Below, piece by piece: positions 12,062 to 23,245 of a stretch of DNA of 64,000 nucleotides (the stretch's first letter is position 1; the number at the start of each line of letters is the position of its first letter). The stretch is from positions 18,383,806 to 18,447,805 of the forward strand of contig CM069875.1 in the NCBI GenBank assembly GCA_036172665.1, in the 5' to 3' direction. A program made the position numbers and the translations under genes. The DNA comes from Prosopocoilus inquinatus. Its lineage: Eukaryota; Arthropoda; Insecta; Coleoptera; Lucanidae. The notes beneath the pieces are model-generated. The model was not told the DNA's origin. It did no database searches and saw only the letters and a program-made list of their open reading frames with translations.

Positions 12062-13500
12062 TTAGTTGATCCAAATACTGTGCTAAGACATATGTTGAGT
12101 ATTAAAAGTAAGGCCAAGGGATATGATGGAATTAATGTAGCAATGATAAAACTATGTCTTCCTCCCATCCTCCCTTTCATCACCCGTATTATCAACTCGT
12201 GTTTACATGAGCATACTTTCGCGCAAGCATGGAAGACAACAACTGTTCTACCTCTTCCCAAAATCGAATCACCTTCTGATTACTGCGACTTACGTCCCAT
12301 AAGCATACTACCAACTTTAAGTAAAATTTTAGAGAAAATTATGTTTAAGCAAATTTATAATCACTTCACAGAAACATATAACCTATTACCCGACTGCCAG
12401 GCTGGCTTTAGGAAACACCACAGTTGCACCACAGCTCTTCTACGAATTTCAGACGACATTATGGAAGCCACAGGCCGAAATAAACTTATCCTGTTAATTC
12501 TGTTAGATTATAGCAAAGCATTCGACACCCTTAATCACCAAATATTAGTAGCTCTTCTCCATCACACCGGCTTCAGTAAAGACTCTTTGTCTCTCTTTGA
12601 ATTGTATCTAGCTGAACGGCACCAATATGTTGAGCTAGCACAAGGCAACTCAGAATTGCTGCCTCTAAAAAGGGGAGTTCCCCAGGGTTCTATTTTAAGC
12701 CCGCTGCTCTTTAGCATTTATACTTTACTTCTCTCCCGTAGTTTCAAATACTGCAATGTACAGATGTATGCAGACGACACTCAAATATACAAATCTTTCA
12801 AGTTTGAAGAGGCTAACAATGCTATCAAAAAAATCATTGAAGACCTAAAAAAGAATTCCAACTTTTTCCACCGGTCACTCTCTTATTATTAATCCTAATA
12901 AATCTACTGCAGTTCTTTTCGGTAAGAAAAATGACGTCCATATCTTACAGGATCACTTGCATATTGAACTAAATAACGTAAATATATCTTGTACTGGCCA
13001 AGTGAAGAACCTAGGGCTTTTGATGGATAACACTTTTCGTTTTAGAGATTATATATCTAGGAAAATAGGCAACGCATACGGCAATATTAGTAAATTACTA
13101 TACAATTTCCGATCAGAGCTCAGCCTCAAAACAAAAATATTATTACGCGAAAGTATGATTTTATCTTTATTTAATTTTGGTGCACCACTCTACGGCCCTT
13201 GTTTAGATTCGTATGATTCAACTCGTATCCAAAAGGCTCAAAATTCCTATATAAAGGTCATCTACGACCTGCGGAGACGTGATAGAGTGTCCCAAAAATA
13301 TTATTAATATCAGAAATAAAAATCTTATCACCCCTTCGTCTCACAAAACAAGCTTTTTCGAACGCTCTTATAAATAATCTGAACACTGATATTAAAAATA
13401 TGAATCTCCCTCTTTCAGACGTGCCGTCCGCAGAAGTCTTTTTGATCAGCAACAGTCAACAATGTGAAATTTATCATCGCCATTACGTCAGTGTCTGACA
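12062..13500 (+). pseudogene. LINE reverse transcriptase, frameshifted
   Basis: The main open stretch runs to 12892. It holds the standard palm motifs: LRPISILPTLSKILEK, QAGFRKHHSCTTALL, LLDYSKAFDTLNH (first catalytic Asp), GVPQGSILSPLLF and MYADDTQIY, with YADD encoded at 12767-12778. The polymerase core therefore looks intact. Near 12868 the frame changes, and 12893-13307 continues in another frame with the expected thumb and C-terminal sequence (NPNKSTAVLFGKK, later IQKAQNSYIKVIYDLRRRDR). Another break near 13300 leads into remnants such as SFRRAVRRSLFDQQ. No endonuclease domain is present because the copy is 5' truncated. It is related in style to Jockey/CR1 group LINEs; the exact clade is not settled by eye. 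Confidence 0.85.
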
Positions 13501-13590
13501 CTTAAGTTTTGAAGTAAATTCCAATTTATCTCAATTATTTCAGCAAACTAATAACAATTAAATCGTCTATTCAATTACGATTGCAGAACA

Positions 13591-13845
13591 TTAAAATAAT
13601 AATAGTAGGTTAACGTTAGGTTAAGTATTAGTCTCTGTCTAAGTAGTTTTTCTCCCCTTTGGTTTTAAGGGTCTCGTGGAAGAACAGGGGTGACATTAAT
13701 TAATTAATGTCAAAATGTTATGTTAAAATAATAATAGTAGGTTAACGTTAGGTTAAGTATTAGTCTCTGTCTAAGTAGTTTTTCTCCCCTTTGGTTTTAA
13801 GGGTCTCGTGGAAGAACAGGGGTTAATTAATTAATGTCACTAATC
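13591..13845 (+). repeat. 132-bp tandem duplication in LINE 3' UTR
   Basis: Units 13591-13722 and 13723 to about 13845 match almost base for base from ttaaaataataatagtagg to agaacagggg. The first unit ends with a perfect 22-bp palindrome at 13691-13712 (tgacattaat and its complement). The second has lost its first five bases. Confidence 0.9.
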
Positions 13846-14160
13846 TGAACAAACCCTTAGGACTTTTCTTTTTCTTTATGTAATTATGTCATTAGTTGTC
13901 TAATTCGCTAAACTGTAAAAAAAGAAAAGAGAAAAATAAATACATTAGATTAGATATTTAACAGAATCATGAACAGAAAACTTACAAAAGCTGGGAAAGA
14001 AAAATTTGTCAATTTGATTTTTGTTTAAAACAAAAGGTTGCCAGTGTTGCTAGACCTTACAATTAAAATTCCGCATGTATTATTACGTATTTACTAAACA
14101 GATCCAATTTTTAAAAATATTTTTGTTCAATAAATGACGCAAAGTAGAGAAAAAAGTAGA

Positions 14161-14281
14161 TATATTATACAAGTTTCACAAGAGGCATTGTAGCACGAGT
14201 GGAGCTTTTCGCTACGTTCGTCGAACGCCAATCCCACTCGTGCTACAATAAGCCTTCCTGTGAAGTTTGTATAATAATATA
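14161..14281. mobile_element. 120-bp MITE hairpin
   Basis: Arms 14161-14202 and 14234-14281 are inverted copies (tatattatacaag ... agcacgagtgg), with two or three small indels. A right-half fragment of the same family lies at 39822-39866. Confidence 0.7.
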
Positions 14282-16189
14282 TTATTCTATACTGAAGATT
14301 TGTCGTTTCAAATATTATTTAGAATTTTTTGTTCATCCTAAAATATTGTAATTATTGAATTTGTGTTTAATTGATGTTATTAACGAACAAAATTGTGTGG
14401 TATATTTAAAAAATTTAGTAATTTGTTAAATGTTTCTCACTTAATCCGTGATAAGAATTTACGGGATGTGGTTTTTGTGTTGATCCTGATCGGAGTTAAT
14501 TAATTCTCGACACTCTTTAAGTATCACGATAACTTGTTCAGTTTCTCACCAGGTTACTAAACCTGAATTATAGAAAGATAATTTAAAACTGAGTAATTGC
14601 TGACGTGTTGCATAAGTGCCCAAAAATAACATAATTGTTTTACCGGTTTCTAAAGAGGCTTTCGCATACACGTGCAACGGCACTCAAAAAAGCCATATAA
14701 TTTAAGGTAATTGATGGAAAATTACGTGAATTCAAAGTACCCGTCAATCAGCCTGGTAATAAAATTTACAAACATCCTCTCATTTATATGAAAATGAATC
14801 CTCACCTATTAAATTAAAGCGAGTGCAGCTCAATTTCTTTGAAATATAGATGTAACTCATACTCTGACGCGAATTATGCACGGTTATTGTGAAAGAATTT
14901 TTAATTTTCTCCTCCGGAGCCGGGCCGTCGCCGATAATGACATAAATTTTTGGTTCTTTTTAGTTACGGCCGCATTGTTATATAACAGTAAATATATAAC
15001 TTAATTTATGTCGAGTTGATTTGAAACGATTATTGCCCGGGTTTTTGTTGCATCGATTTTGAATGCGCACGGTCGAAAGTTTCTCGAGAATTTGATACAG
15101 AATTTATCGGTTGGTTCTAAAACCACCTGTGGCGTTTTATATACACACTTATTGAAATCTCTTAATGACACCACGTGAATGTCGCAATAAAGGCACACAA
15201 AATTTAATTTGAACCACATTCACGATATATTTCTAAATTAGTTTTATTAATACAGTGAATTAGATGCGTCATTGTACAAAGTTATGTGCCACCATTTTGC
15301 TATCTGAATGACGCACATCTTAGAAAAAATTGAACACTTTTTGTATGCGGCGAATAAATAAATAAAAGAGCTTTTTCAATTCTACCAGGAATACGCTCTC
15401 TTTATACTTATACGATTTAAATTATATTCGCTTTATTAGGAACACGTTCCAGGAACTTTAAATCGGCTAAATATTTCTATTGTTGGTCTTGTTACGTTTT
15501 CCACGAAAGATATACCGATTTTATTAAACTTCATCAAAAGAACTGCTAGTAAAAGAAGATATATATTTATTCTCTCCAAGAAATGCTTTGTAAGTCATAT
15601 TAAAATGTCTATTCACAATACAAGCATTATTTTAAATAAAACAATTCCAGAGAAGATATTTTGATTGCTTTGAAATTCAAATTTCCATTCATAGTATTGT
15701 ATTTGAATCGGTATTAATATAAAAAACTGGAGTGGCTACAACAAGATCTTACTTTTAGTTCATTCACAAAATTTTAATAAAGCGAAATAAAAATAAAATG
15801 GACGAAACTAAAACCAATACCATCATTATCATCCGCGGATTATAAAATGACAACTTATAACGTTTTATTTGAACTTACTTTCTCTAAAAATATTAAGAAA
15901 ATACTTTTTAAACAGTTGTTATCCACAAGTGAAGAAAAAGATTATACAGACAAAATAAAATCAATTGTGCGACATAACTTAATAGCCAAAAATTTAATGG
16001 TAAAATTATACACTTTAATAGCTACCAAAATGTTATTGTCTCACATAAATTCAACAAAAGGTAACATAGTGGACATTACTGAAAATATAAGAAAAAGTAT
16101 GACAAAAGAATAACAGTAATTTTAATATTTTGAATTTAATTTAATGGAACAACAGGAGGAATCTCTTCAGCTTATTAATCGGTATTACA
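14282..16189. other. Unassigned DNA with one 88-codon frame
   Basis: An open frame at 15847-16113 encodes 88 lysine- and isoleucine-rich residues without a motif I recognise. It may be 5' sequence of the LINE relic that follows but cannot be assigned. A GC-richer patch at 14915-14975 has no coding signal. Confidence 0.35.
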
Positions 16190-17815
16190 TCAACCAAACG
16201 TTCAAACAGCAAATACATTTCAGAAAAATACAACTTGAGAAAGCTTAAAAATCCAGCTGTAAATCGTGAATTTAGGAAAAGAATCCAAGAAGCAAATAGC
16301 GATCAAGAAGGTTGGAAAAATAATGAACAGCTTGTAAAATCGACAGCATATACTAATAACCTACATAAAATAGCAACCCAGACACTAGGAGTTTAGAACA
16401 GCACAAAGGAAGAATGGATCACAGACGAAACATGGGAACTAATAACACGAGTAACTAGAGTTAATATGGCAACAACATCAGAGGAAAGAACACTTCTGTC
16501 AAATCAATTGTACATAATAAACCATAGAGTTAACTGCTCAGCGCGGAGATATAAAAGAGAATGGATGGAAACGTTAACACAGGAAGCGCAAACAGCTGTC
16601 CAGAGGAAAAATTTCGCAGTACTGTACACAATAACAAAAAGACTCGGAAACAAAATGACCAACTGTAACAAACCATTGAGAAAAAACGACGGTACACTGA
16701 CAACAACGGATGAAGAACTAATGTTAACATGAGAAGACTATCTTTCCTTTATATTGAGCAGACCAGTAGAAGACGCATATACTGAAGGCCCACAACTACT
16801 GGTATTACAAATCAACAGTAATCTATCGTGTATCCAGAAGATTAAAAGGGCCATTAAGAAATTAAAGATGACAAGAATACTGAGCCTGACAAACTCCCAG
16901 CAGAATTGCTGAAGATAGACATCTCGGAAACAGCTACCGTCCTTGAATCAACCATTCGGGAAATATAGACATCAAGAGAAATTCCCTACTGTCTGGAAAG
17001 CAGGCCTAATTGTAACACTACCGAAGAAAGGAGATCATACAAGACACAGCAACTGGAGGGGCATTACGCTATTTAACATGACTAACAAATGCATCGCCCA
17101 TATTATAAATGATAGACACTCTGAAATAATCGAGCCCAGATTAAGAGCCGAACAATGTGGATTTAGACCCAACAAATCGTATGTAGACCTTATAAATACA
17201 CTGCGTATAATAATCGAATAATCAGTGGAATGAAGAATATCTTCTGAATATCTTATGGGATTGTGACGGCACTATGGAGAATATTGCATCTTACTGGCAT
17301 ACCCCCCAAGTTAATAATACTGATACAAACACTTTATGAGACAGCAAACTGTAAAATTATGGATAGAGGACGAATTGGTAAAGACATCCCGATAATAAGA
17401 GGAGTCAAACAGGGATGCTCACTTTCCCGTTCTTGTTCAATATCACTACAGATTGAATCATGTCCAATATCAACCTTGACACTTTCGCATTACCTGGACT
17501 CTCAATAGTCAACTACACGAATTGCAGATGACATCTGTCTTAAAGCTAACAGCCACACAGACTTACGAACAAAAGTTAATAGACTTCTAGAATGTGCTAC
17601 ACAAACAGGGTTGGAAATAAAAGTAGAGGCAAAAAAGTTAATTAGGATTACTACGCTATGACGACCAATACAAAAAGGCAACAAGCCTGTTGAAGGTGTG
17701 GTAAAATTCTGTTACCTAGGAAGCATAATCAGCAGAGAGATGAATATTTACGGGATTGTAACGGCAACGTTCAATGCATGGGCGCCCAGTAGTAGTCCGG
17801 CGAATACATAGATTA
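16190..17815 (+). pseudogene. Second LINE relic, linker and reverse transcriptase with many stops
   Basis: It starts with EKYNLRKLKNPAVNREFRKR near 16225 (the linker after the lost endonuclease). It continues through STKEEWITDETW, a long helical segment (16466-16732), and the reverse transcriptase: VWKAGLIVTLPKKGD, SNWRGITLFNMTNK, RAEQCGFRPNKSYVDLINTL, IIRGVKQGCSLSR, and IADDICLKANSHTDLRTKVN with IADD at 17521-17532 (normally YADD). The segment carrying the first catalytic aspartate (near 17221-17262) is deleted or garbled. At least five frame breaks or stops occur. The last recognisable piece is the FCYLGS block near 17710-17730. This is an old, dead copy of a LINE family different from that at 12035-13945. 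Confidence 0.8.
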
Positions 17816-18339
17816 ATTTAATATATCAATGCAATATATATATATACATATATATATACATTTATATGTTGAATCTTTCTGTTCGAGTAATACGTTGGGT
17901 GTGCCAATTTCATGCTTTTAAATATCTGGTAACGTCCTACCGTCAAAACTTTCTATACTCCGTACTTTCTTTTAGCAACTGTTATCAGTTGTGATGTGAC
18001 AAAGTCTTTTTCAAGATCTAAAGAACTTCTAAGCACAAAATGGAATCAGTTTCTTGAGAACAATTTACAGAAATACAAAATTATGCAAGCTTATTTCTTA
18101 GGTTTAGTAAAAACTATTAATTCATTCCAAGTGTTAAATTAAGTTAACATTTAGGCTTATTTGATAACTAATTTTTAAAAATGTCATCTTTAATTTCAAT
18201 AAGTCTGAACACCGAGGGATCTACTATAATGCATGTGTTACAGTGAACTACGTACGGACACGCAAAGAATCTCGGCATAGTGCTTCGTTGTGTCGGCTGG
18301 CCGATTATGCGTGCTTTCATCATCCCGTAGAATTTCTGC
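17816..18339. other. Insert or junction between LINE fragments
   Basis: AT-rich sequence with a short (TA)n run at 17835-17866. It separates two LINE pieces that overlap in the part of the protein they represent, so they may be two insertions and not one interrupted copy. Confidence 0.4.
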
Positions 18340-18860
18340 ACCCTGTTAATCACAAATACCGGTGGCACTGAAAATGACATATATAACCGAATCAGCAAAG
18401 CCGGGGTTGCCTTTGCAATTTTAAGAGAGATACCGAAAAGCCCTCATTTTACGAAAAAAGTAAAACTACGAATCTTCAACATCAATGTCAAATCCGTACT
18501 CCTTTATGCCTGTTAAACATGGAAGTCTCGAAGTGTCTGAGAAAAATAATGAAGATCCGACGGACTGAGTTTATAACAAACGAAGAACTATGGAGACGCA
18601 CAGGATAAAAGGAAATAAAAACTGAAATAAAAACTCGCAAGTGGAAATGGAAATATTGCCTAAGACGGGAAGAGGTGAACATTGCAAGAAAGGCACTCGA
18701 TTTGAATCCACAAGATAGCAGGAGAAGAAGTCGTTCAAGGATAACTTGACATTTGACAGTATAACAAGAGGCGCAAACAGCAGGAAAATCATAGCACCTG
18801 GACAAAGTTTGTTGAGTTAGAGAAGAAGTCATATGAAGTTGCAAAAAAATATGTAGTAAC
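18340..18860 (+). pseudogene. LINE C-terminal fragment
   Basis: The translation includes NTGGTENDIYNRISKAGVAF, then KVKLRIFNINVKSVLLYAC, then pieces matching the 'E-L-W-R-R-T-G' and 'R-K-W-K-W' blocks. This is the C-terminal part of the same broad LINE group as 16190-17815. It starts upstream of the point where that copy ends, so it is more likely a second copy than a direct continuation. Minus-strand frames over this stretch are shadows. Confidence 0.65.
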
Positions 18861-18891
18861 AAAAAGGTATATGAGACATTTAATGAAGATA

Positions 18892-19595
18892 TAACTATCT
18901 TTCAAGGTCAACCGGAAGTAGGTGTATCAGAGACCAACAAAAAAATTTTAAATGGGAACATATATCGAATTCAGTATGATTAAATAGAATTCTTAAAAAG
19001 AAATAACTTTTACTTGAACAAATTTTTAATATCTTAGTTTTCGAGAAAAAAATTAAAATGCTCTAAAAACGACAAAATATTTGTTTTTTAATTGTTTTTT
19101 TTTGTTAGTTTAAAACGTTACAACGGTCGATAAGCCTCAGAGAATCACAAGTTTGACATTTCTAAATCTCAGATTTTTTTTATTTTCATAAATGTTCTAA
19201 ATGTCTGTCATTTTAATAAATAAATTTTTGTATTCGACTTTTCACGCTCTTAATAGCTTTACTACGGTGTAATAAGTGAGAGATAGTTCAAATTCATCTG
19301 TACCAGACATTACTTTTGATTATTCATAATAATAATTCATAATAATTGAGAAAGTTAGATAGTTTTTAAAATTATACTCCTATTATTGTTGTAACGTATG
19401 ATTAAGATTACAGATTGTCATATTATTAACAAACTTCAATTTCTTTCGAAAACTACTCAGATATTAAAAATTTGATAAAGTAAAAGTTGTTTTTTTTTTT
19501 AAATCATATTGAATTATACCCAATTCGATATATGTTTCCATTTAAAAGGTTGGTCTTTGATAAATATACTTCCGGTTGAATTTGAAAGATAATTA
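18892..19595. mobile_element. MITE-like element with inverted ends taactatctttcaa
   Basis: The left end (taactatctttcaaggtcaa, then ccggaagtaggt) and the right end (on the other strand taattatctttcaaattcaa, then ccggaagtatat) match over roughly 150 bp with small gaps, including gaccaac and tatatcgaattc-like blocks further in. The size is 704 bp. No transposase is present. Confidence 0.75.
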
Positions 19596-20299
19596 TTGCT
19601 AATAAGTGCCCCATATAGCCTTTTGTTATTATATTTCTTTTTAGCAACTTCCAACGACTTCTAATTTTCCAGAAAAAGGGGTTAAAAATTACATGGTAAT
19701 TTTAACTATAATTTGTTTTGTTGTATTGTTTATGCTATCGTAACTTACTTTTTAGTCAGAGAACTTGACGCCTATAGTTATAAAAACTGCTTTAGAAATT
19801 CCATTGCGCTTGTTAGTTAGTTAGTTGTAGGTGTTTCAGTTGCATAAAATAAAAATTTAGTTATTTCTGCCTCTTTATAACCTGTCATTACTTTTTTCAC
19901 TGTTAAGAAAAATTAGTTTTTGCAACTTTTATTTTATTGCTGAAAACAAAAATCATCACCAATATTACACTGTTTCCACAACTAACACACCATCAGCTGG
20001 GACTATTTTCACTAAAAAATTAGTTGTGACATAAAAAATTTAGTTGGGATTTTTAAGCGTGCAAGTAGTCTGAAACAGGCTGTATATTAATTGATAATTA
20101 TCAATACCTTGTTATTCGCTTTTTTTGGTTCAGTTGATACTTCGTTGCTATCTTACAGTTATTTTAAAACTCTTAATAATATCTCCCTTTAACTAATCTT
20201 CAGTTGATTAGTTAATGATAAACTACAATCCACTGATGTGACTAATGTATTTGCACAATTTGCTCAATTAAACTCCCACTGCATAGTTTGAAATACTAT
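19596..20299. other. Unassigned AT-rich DNA
   Basis: A short (ttag)n-like run lies near 19812-19826. Nothing else was recognised. Confidence 0.4.
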
Positions 20300-20635
20300 T
20301 GTGGCGCGCCACTCAGATCACTACGTCACACTGAAGGCGTCAAGAAGTCGGTTCGTTATTGTGCGTCATCGGCCGCCGCGCCGCCGAGGTCTGTACCGAA
20401 CAAACTCGACTTTTCCAGCGTGGAACAAACGAGAAAGCAGCGTAGAATATAAAATCGGCCGAGGTGAACCCAGGAGACAGTCGAGTTCTAATTAGCGATC
20501 GTCGAAGTTGGATTTAGTGTGTAAATAAAATTGTTTCAAATAAATTAGATTGTAAGCATTATTAAATTACGGTTAAGTTTTTACCGAGTGTTTTATTCAA
20601 TTAAATTAATTAATTTAAACCCTAGAAACGTAACA
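20300..20635 (+). repeat. 5' LTR of a truncated LTR retrotransposon
   Basis: The block starts TGTGGCGCG and ends GTAACA (TG...CA ends). It has a TATA box, TATAAAA, at 20448-20454 and AATAAA signals near 20524 and 20541. It is followed at 20637 by a TGG-starting primer-binding-site-like sequence and then by a gag start. It is markedly GC-richer than its surroundings in the first 200 bp. The 64-codon frame at 20301-20495 inside it is not a gene. No second LTR was found in the window. Confidence 0.7.
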
Positions 20636-20636
20636 G

Positions 20637-20653
20637 TGGTGTCTGTGTGCGGG
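20637..20653 (+). promoter_or_regulatory. Putative tRNA primer-binding site
   Basis: TGGTGTCTGTGTGCGGG starts one base after the LTR end. TGG complements the CCA end of a tRNA. I could not identify the tRNA. Confidence 0.5.
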
Positions 20654-20732
20654 TTTGTGCAAATAAATAAACAATTTAAAGTAAATTAAATTTAATCAGA
20701 TTATCAGATAAGTACAGTATCGGAAAAAAACA

Positions 20733-20927
20733 ATGGCTACGAGAAAAGTGTTGTTGAAAGAGTTAAGAGTGGCCGAATTAAAAACCGAATTGGAAGAACG
20801 AGAGTTAGAAACCTGTGGTTTGAAAGGCGCACTTCAACAGCGTCTTCGATGCGATTTGTTGACAGCTGGTGAAGATCCAGAGACGTTCCTTTTCGAAATT
20901 TCGTGTGGTCCCGCCGATTTTAATTAA
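20733..20927 (+). CDS. Gag N-terminus with SAP-like domain, truncated
   Basis: The frame of 64 codons starts with ATG about 100 bp after the LTR. Residues 8-40 fit a SAP motif (LKELRVAELKTELEERELET, then CGLKGALQQRLR), a short helix-turn-helix DNA-binding fold that occurs at the start of Gag in some insect LTR elements. After residue about 55 (FLFEI) the sequence becomes non-coding and a stop follows, so the rest of gag, and pol, are missing. Context (LTR, primer site, leader, ATG) makes gag the best reading. A host SAP protein is less likely. Confidence 0.65.
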   Translation: MATRKVLLKELRVAELKTELEERELETCGLKGALQQRLRCDLLTAGEDPETFLFEISCGPADFN

Positions 20928-21058
20928 TACCACACCCGGTATATCTGTAAACATTTGGATCCCAAATTAAATTCGATAACAATCTCTCTAAATAATTTTT
21001 CAACAAAACGAAAAGTTTTCAAGATATTCGTATTTAATAGTATAAGTTCTGACACGTG

Positions 21059-21589
21059 CAGGGGTTTCCAACTTTTTTTTAAACCACCCACCCCTTACAA
21101 GAAAATAAAAATTTCTATCGACCCCATTCAGATTTAAATAATATTAAAAAAAAAAAAACAGCAAGTGTGGATATACTAATAATGTTTTACGCAGATATAA
21201 AAATTTTGTTAAATCGTGACAATTTATTATTCTATTTGTCTTTATTTTATCTTATTTTTTAATAATACTATCGTCTTTTTTCTTTTCTGATTCGATTTCA
21301 GTTTGTCGATTTGAATTTATGTTAATTTTATAGAGTTTTTCATCTTCGTCAACAATCATCTTTTCCTAATTCCTTATTCGAATTTATTTCATTTAATTTT
21401 CAATATGATCAATTGATCGAGTTTTGTTTTGTTTTTTCACTATATTTTATTCAATATTTACTCAATAGAGAAGACTCAACAACTCCGACCCCCTGAAAGA
21501 CTCCTAGCGAATTCCTAATAAAGGTTCATCGATCCCTTTCAAGTCTTCATCGACCTCCAAGGGGTCTATACCGATCCTGTTGGAAACAC
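21059..21589. mobile_element. hAT-like non-autonomous relic
   Basis: The left end caggggtttccaac and the right end (other strand gtgtttccaacagg) form a short inverted pair. Internal phrases such as cgaccccctgaaag and gacctccaaggggtc are the kind seen at hAT termini. No transposase and no clear 8-bp target duplication were found. The extent is uncertain. Confidence 0.35.
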
Positions 21590-22151
21590 GCGGTATAAAA
21601 TGTGAATAATCGTCTCTTAGACAGAATGTTAGGTTTTAATTAAAACAAGTTTTAAAAAATAAGAAAAAGAGAGGCGTTTACTATTTCAGATTTCAAATAA
21701 GTATAAAAATACCAAGTGATTCGTTTAAAAAATTAAAATTTCGGCTTATATCAGTTATACGATGTTCGTTTTTCTGTAAACATCAGCAGAAACTTTGAAT
21801 CAGTCTATATAAGTTTTATTATAAACACTTCTTTCTAAAATTAAAAATAAAGAAGTTAAAGGGGGGTGGGGAATTCTCACTTAATAACCCTGTATAAGCA
21901 ATTTCTTGTAAAAAAATAAGTTGATAAATTAGTTGCAATTTGCGTTCAATTTCTTTATATTTATTCTGTTGCGCCCCCCTTTGAAGACTCCACAGTTTAG
22001 GAAACGCTGCTGTAAATTGTCTTATATGTGTTTTGTTTAGAACCTGCTATTTACAGGATCGGAACATTTTATTTTTTTTGTACTCTGAAAATAATTTGAA
22101 AATTAAGAAGCCTTTAATTTAATAAATATATTTAGAAAATTTTTTTATTTC
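21590..22151. other. Unassigned AT-rich DNA
   Basis: A possible second hAT-like end (gcgcccccctttgaagac, 21972-21989; ggaaacgctgctgta, 21999-22013) lies here. Nothing else was recognised. Confidence 0.35.
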
Positions 22152-22206
22152 CCTACTGCAATGTCAGGTCAAAAAGCGATCGTAAGATGTCGCTATTTTA
22201 TCTGCT
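22152..22206 (+). repeat. Fragment of the retrozyme-like repeat family
   Basis: The 55 bp from cctactgcaatgtcaggtc to tattttatctg match 4100-4154 with about one change. Other fragments are at 33061-33110 and 39717-39797. Confidence 0.85.
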
Positions 22207-22364
22207 AATAAATATAATAATTTATTTTAATAACTTGCGGAATGCCTTAAAATATAATAAACAAATAATTTATTTATTTTAATAACTTGTGGTATTTCTG
22301 TTTAATTACTAAAACAATTTTGTTCCATCATTTATTTTGTTTTATTTATTTTTTGATTTTGTAG

Positions 22365-22585
22365 CCTTGAGTCAGTCGTGTTCGAGATGTTCACGTCGTC
22401 AAGTCGCCCGAATCATCTCAAAGCAAAAGCCCATCGTTACCGATGCCGGCATGGATGATAGCCGGTCCCGCTCCGTGCCCCCCGTTGACTCCCCGGGGGG
22501 TAACACCTGCCCCCAGGATTATTTAATATATTCACATTCCGGCGTTAATCATCCCAACACCTCTTTGTTGTGGTCCGCCGACTAA
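22365..22585 (+). CDS. Candidate terminal exon of an unrecognised host gene
   Basis: A polypyrimidine-rich stretch ends in tttgattttgtag at 22364, a strong splice-acceptor shape. The frame starting at 22367 then stays open for 72 codons to TAA at 22583-22585. Codon third positions are strongly G/C-biased (runs such as CCC CCC GTT GAC TCC) in an otherwise AT-rich region, as expected for a conserved host gene and unlike the transposons here. The translation is serine/arginine-rich, then has PPVDSPGGNTCPQDYLIYSH, then ends LLWSAD. I do not recognise the family. No upstream exon could be paired with it. Another frame over the same DNA is open for about 50 codons but shows weaker third-position bias. 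Confidence 0.45.
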
Positions 22586-23245
22586 CACCCGCCATAATAA
22601 TACGTGATGTGTCTATTACTGTTCGTACACTTGCTCCGACTTCATTGTTTCGCGTTCTCTCTGTTATGAACTAAATTATTTCAATTTATTACTTCGAGTA
22701 TGTCTACATTAAAAATAAGTTTCAGCTAATATTACACAGGCTTTCAAAAAATAGAACAACCTTAAAACATTAAGATTTTGTTTACCTTCGTAATACACTG
22801 TCTAGGGACTTTCTGCAATAGAGAAAAAACATTTTTATTTCATGTTTTAGAAAAGGTTATTCTTTGTAAAAGATTTGCTTGCCTTAAAATCGACAAAAAT
22901 GTTTCGTTTATGGCTTTAAATTTGGAAAACATGCTTACTTACTCTCGAAAATTTGAATTATCGCATTACCCATAGGCTTTTCAAAGTGATTAATCATACT
23001 TATTCATTAAGTGCTTGTTGATAATGAATATCTTTAAAGTTATGCTCATGATGCGGCGAATTTAATCAATACACTATCACGCAATCGGAGAAACGACTTA
23101 CCAAACGATCATCGATAAATTTAATGTAAGCTAGAAGGAAAAAATAAGAAAGCAATACAATGAAGAATATACGGTAGCTCTGCTAGGCTCTGGTATCAGT
23201 ATACGGACATTCAAAATTGTATTTGCATAAAAAAAGCTGCAGATC
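22586..23245. other. Unassigned AT-rich DNA
   Basis: Short frames only (for example 22778-22975), with no motif. Confidence 0.4.

Larger units (their letters stand above)
12035..13945 (+). mobile_element. 5'-truncated non-LTR retrotransposon (Jockey/CR1-like group)
   Basis: The element starts inside the linker before the reverse transcriptase and runs through the catalytic domain, the C-terminal domain, and a 3' UTR ending in an A-rich tail near 13920-13945. 5' truncation is the usual result of target-primed reverse transcription. The 3' UTR contains a 132-bp tandem duplication. No convincing target duplication was found at the ends. Confidence 0.75.

Noticed and set aside
16585..16606. A 17-base match in a LINE relic to the 3' half of the hammerhead at 4262-4278
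   Set aside because: It lies in a coding stretch of the LINE (AQTAVQR) and no CTGANGA box or stem II lies upstream, so it is chance or a shared peptide-coding word, not a ribozyme.
17816..18339. A transposon inserted into a single LINE copy
   Set aside because: The two LINE pieces represent overlapping protein segments, and no paired ends or target duplication flank the interval.
18488..18862. 124-codon minus-strand frame
   Set aside because: Antisense shadow of a LINE C-terminal fragment on the plus strand.
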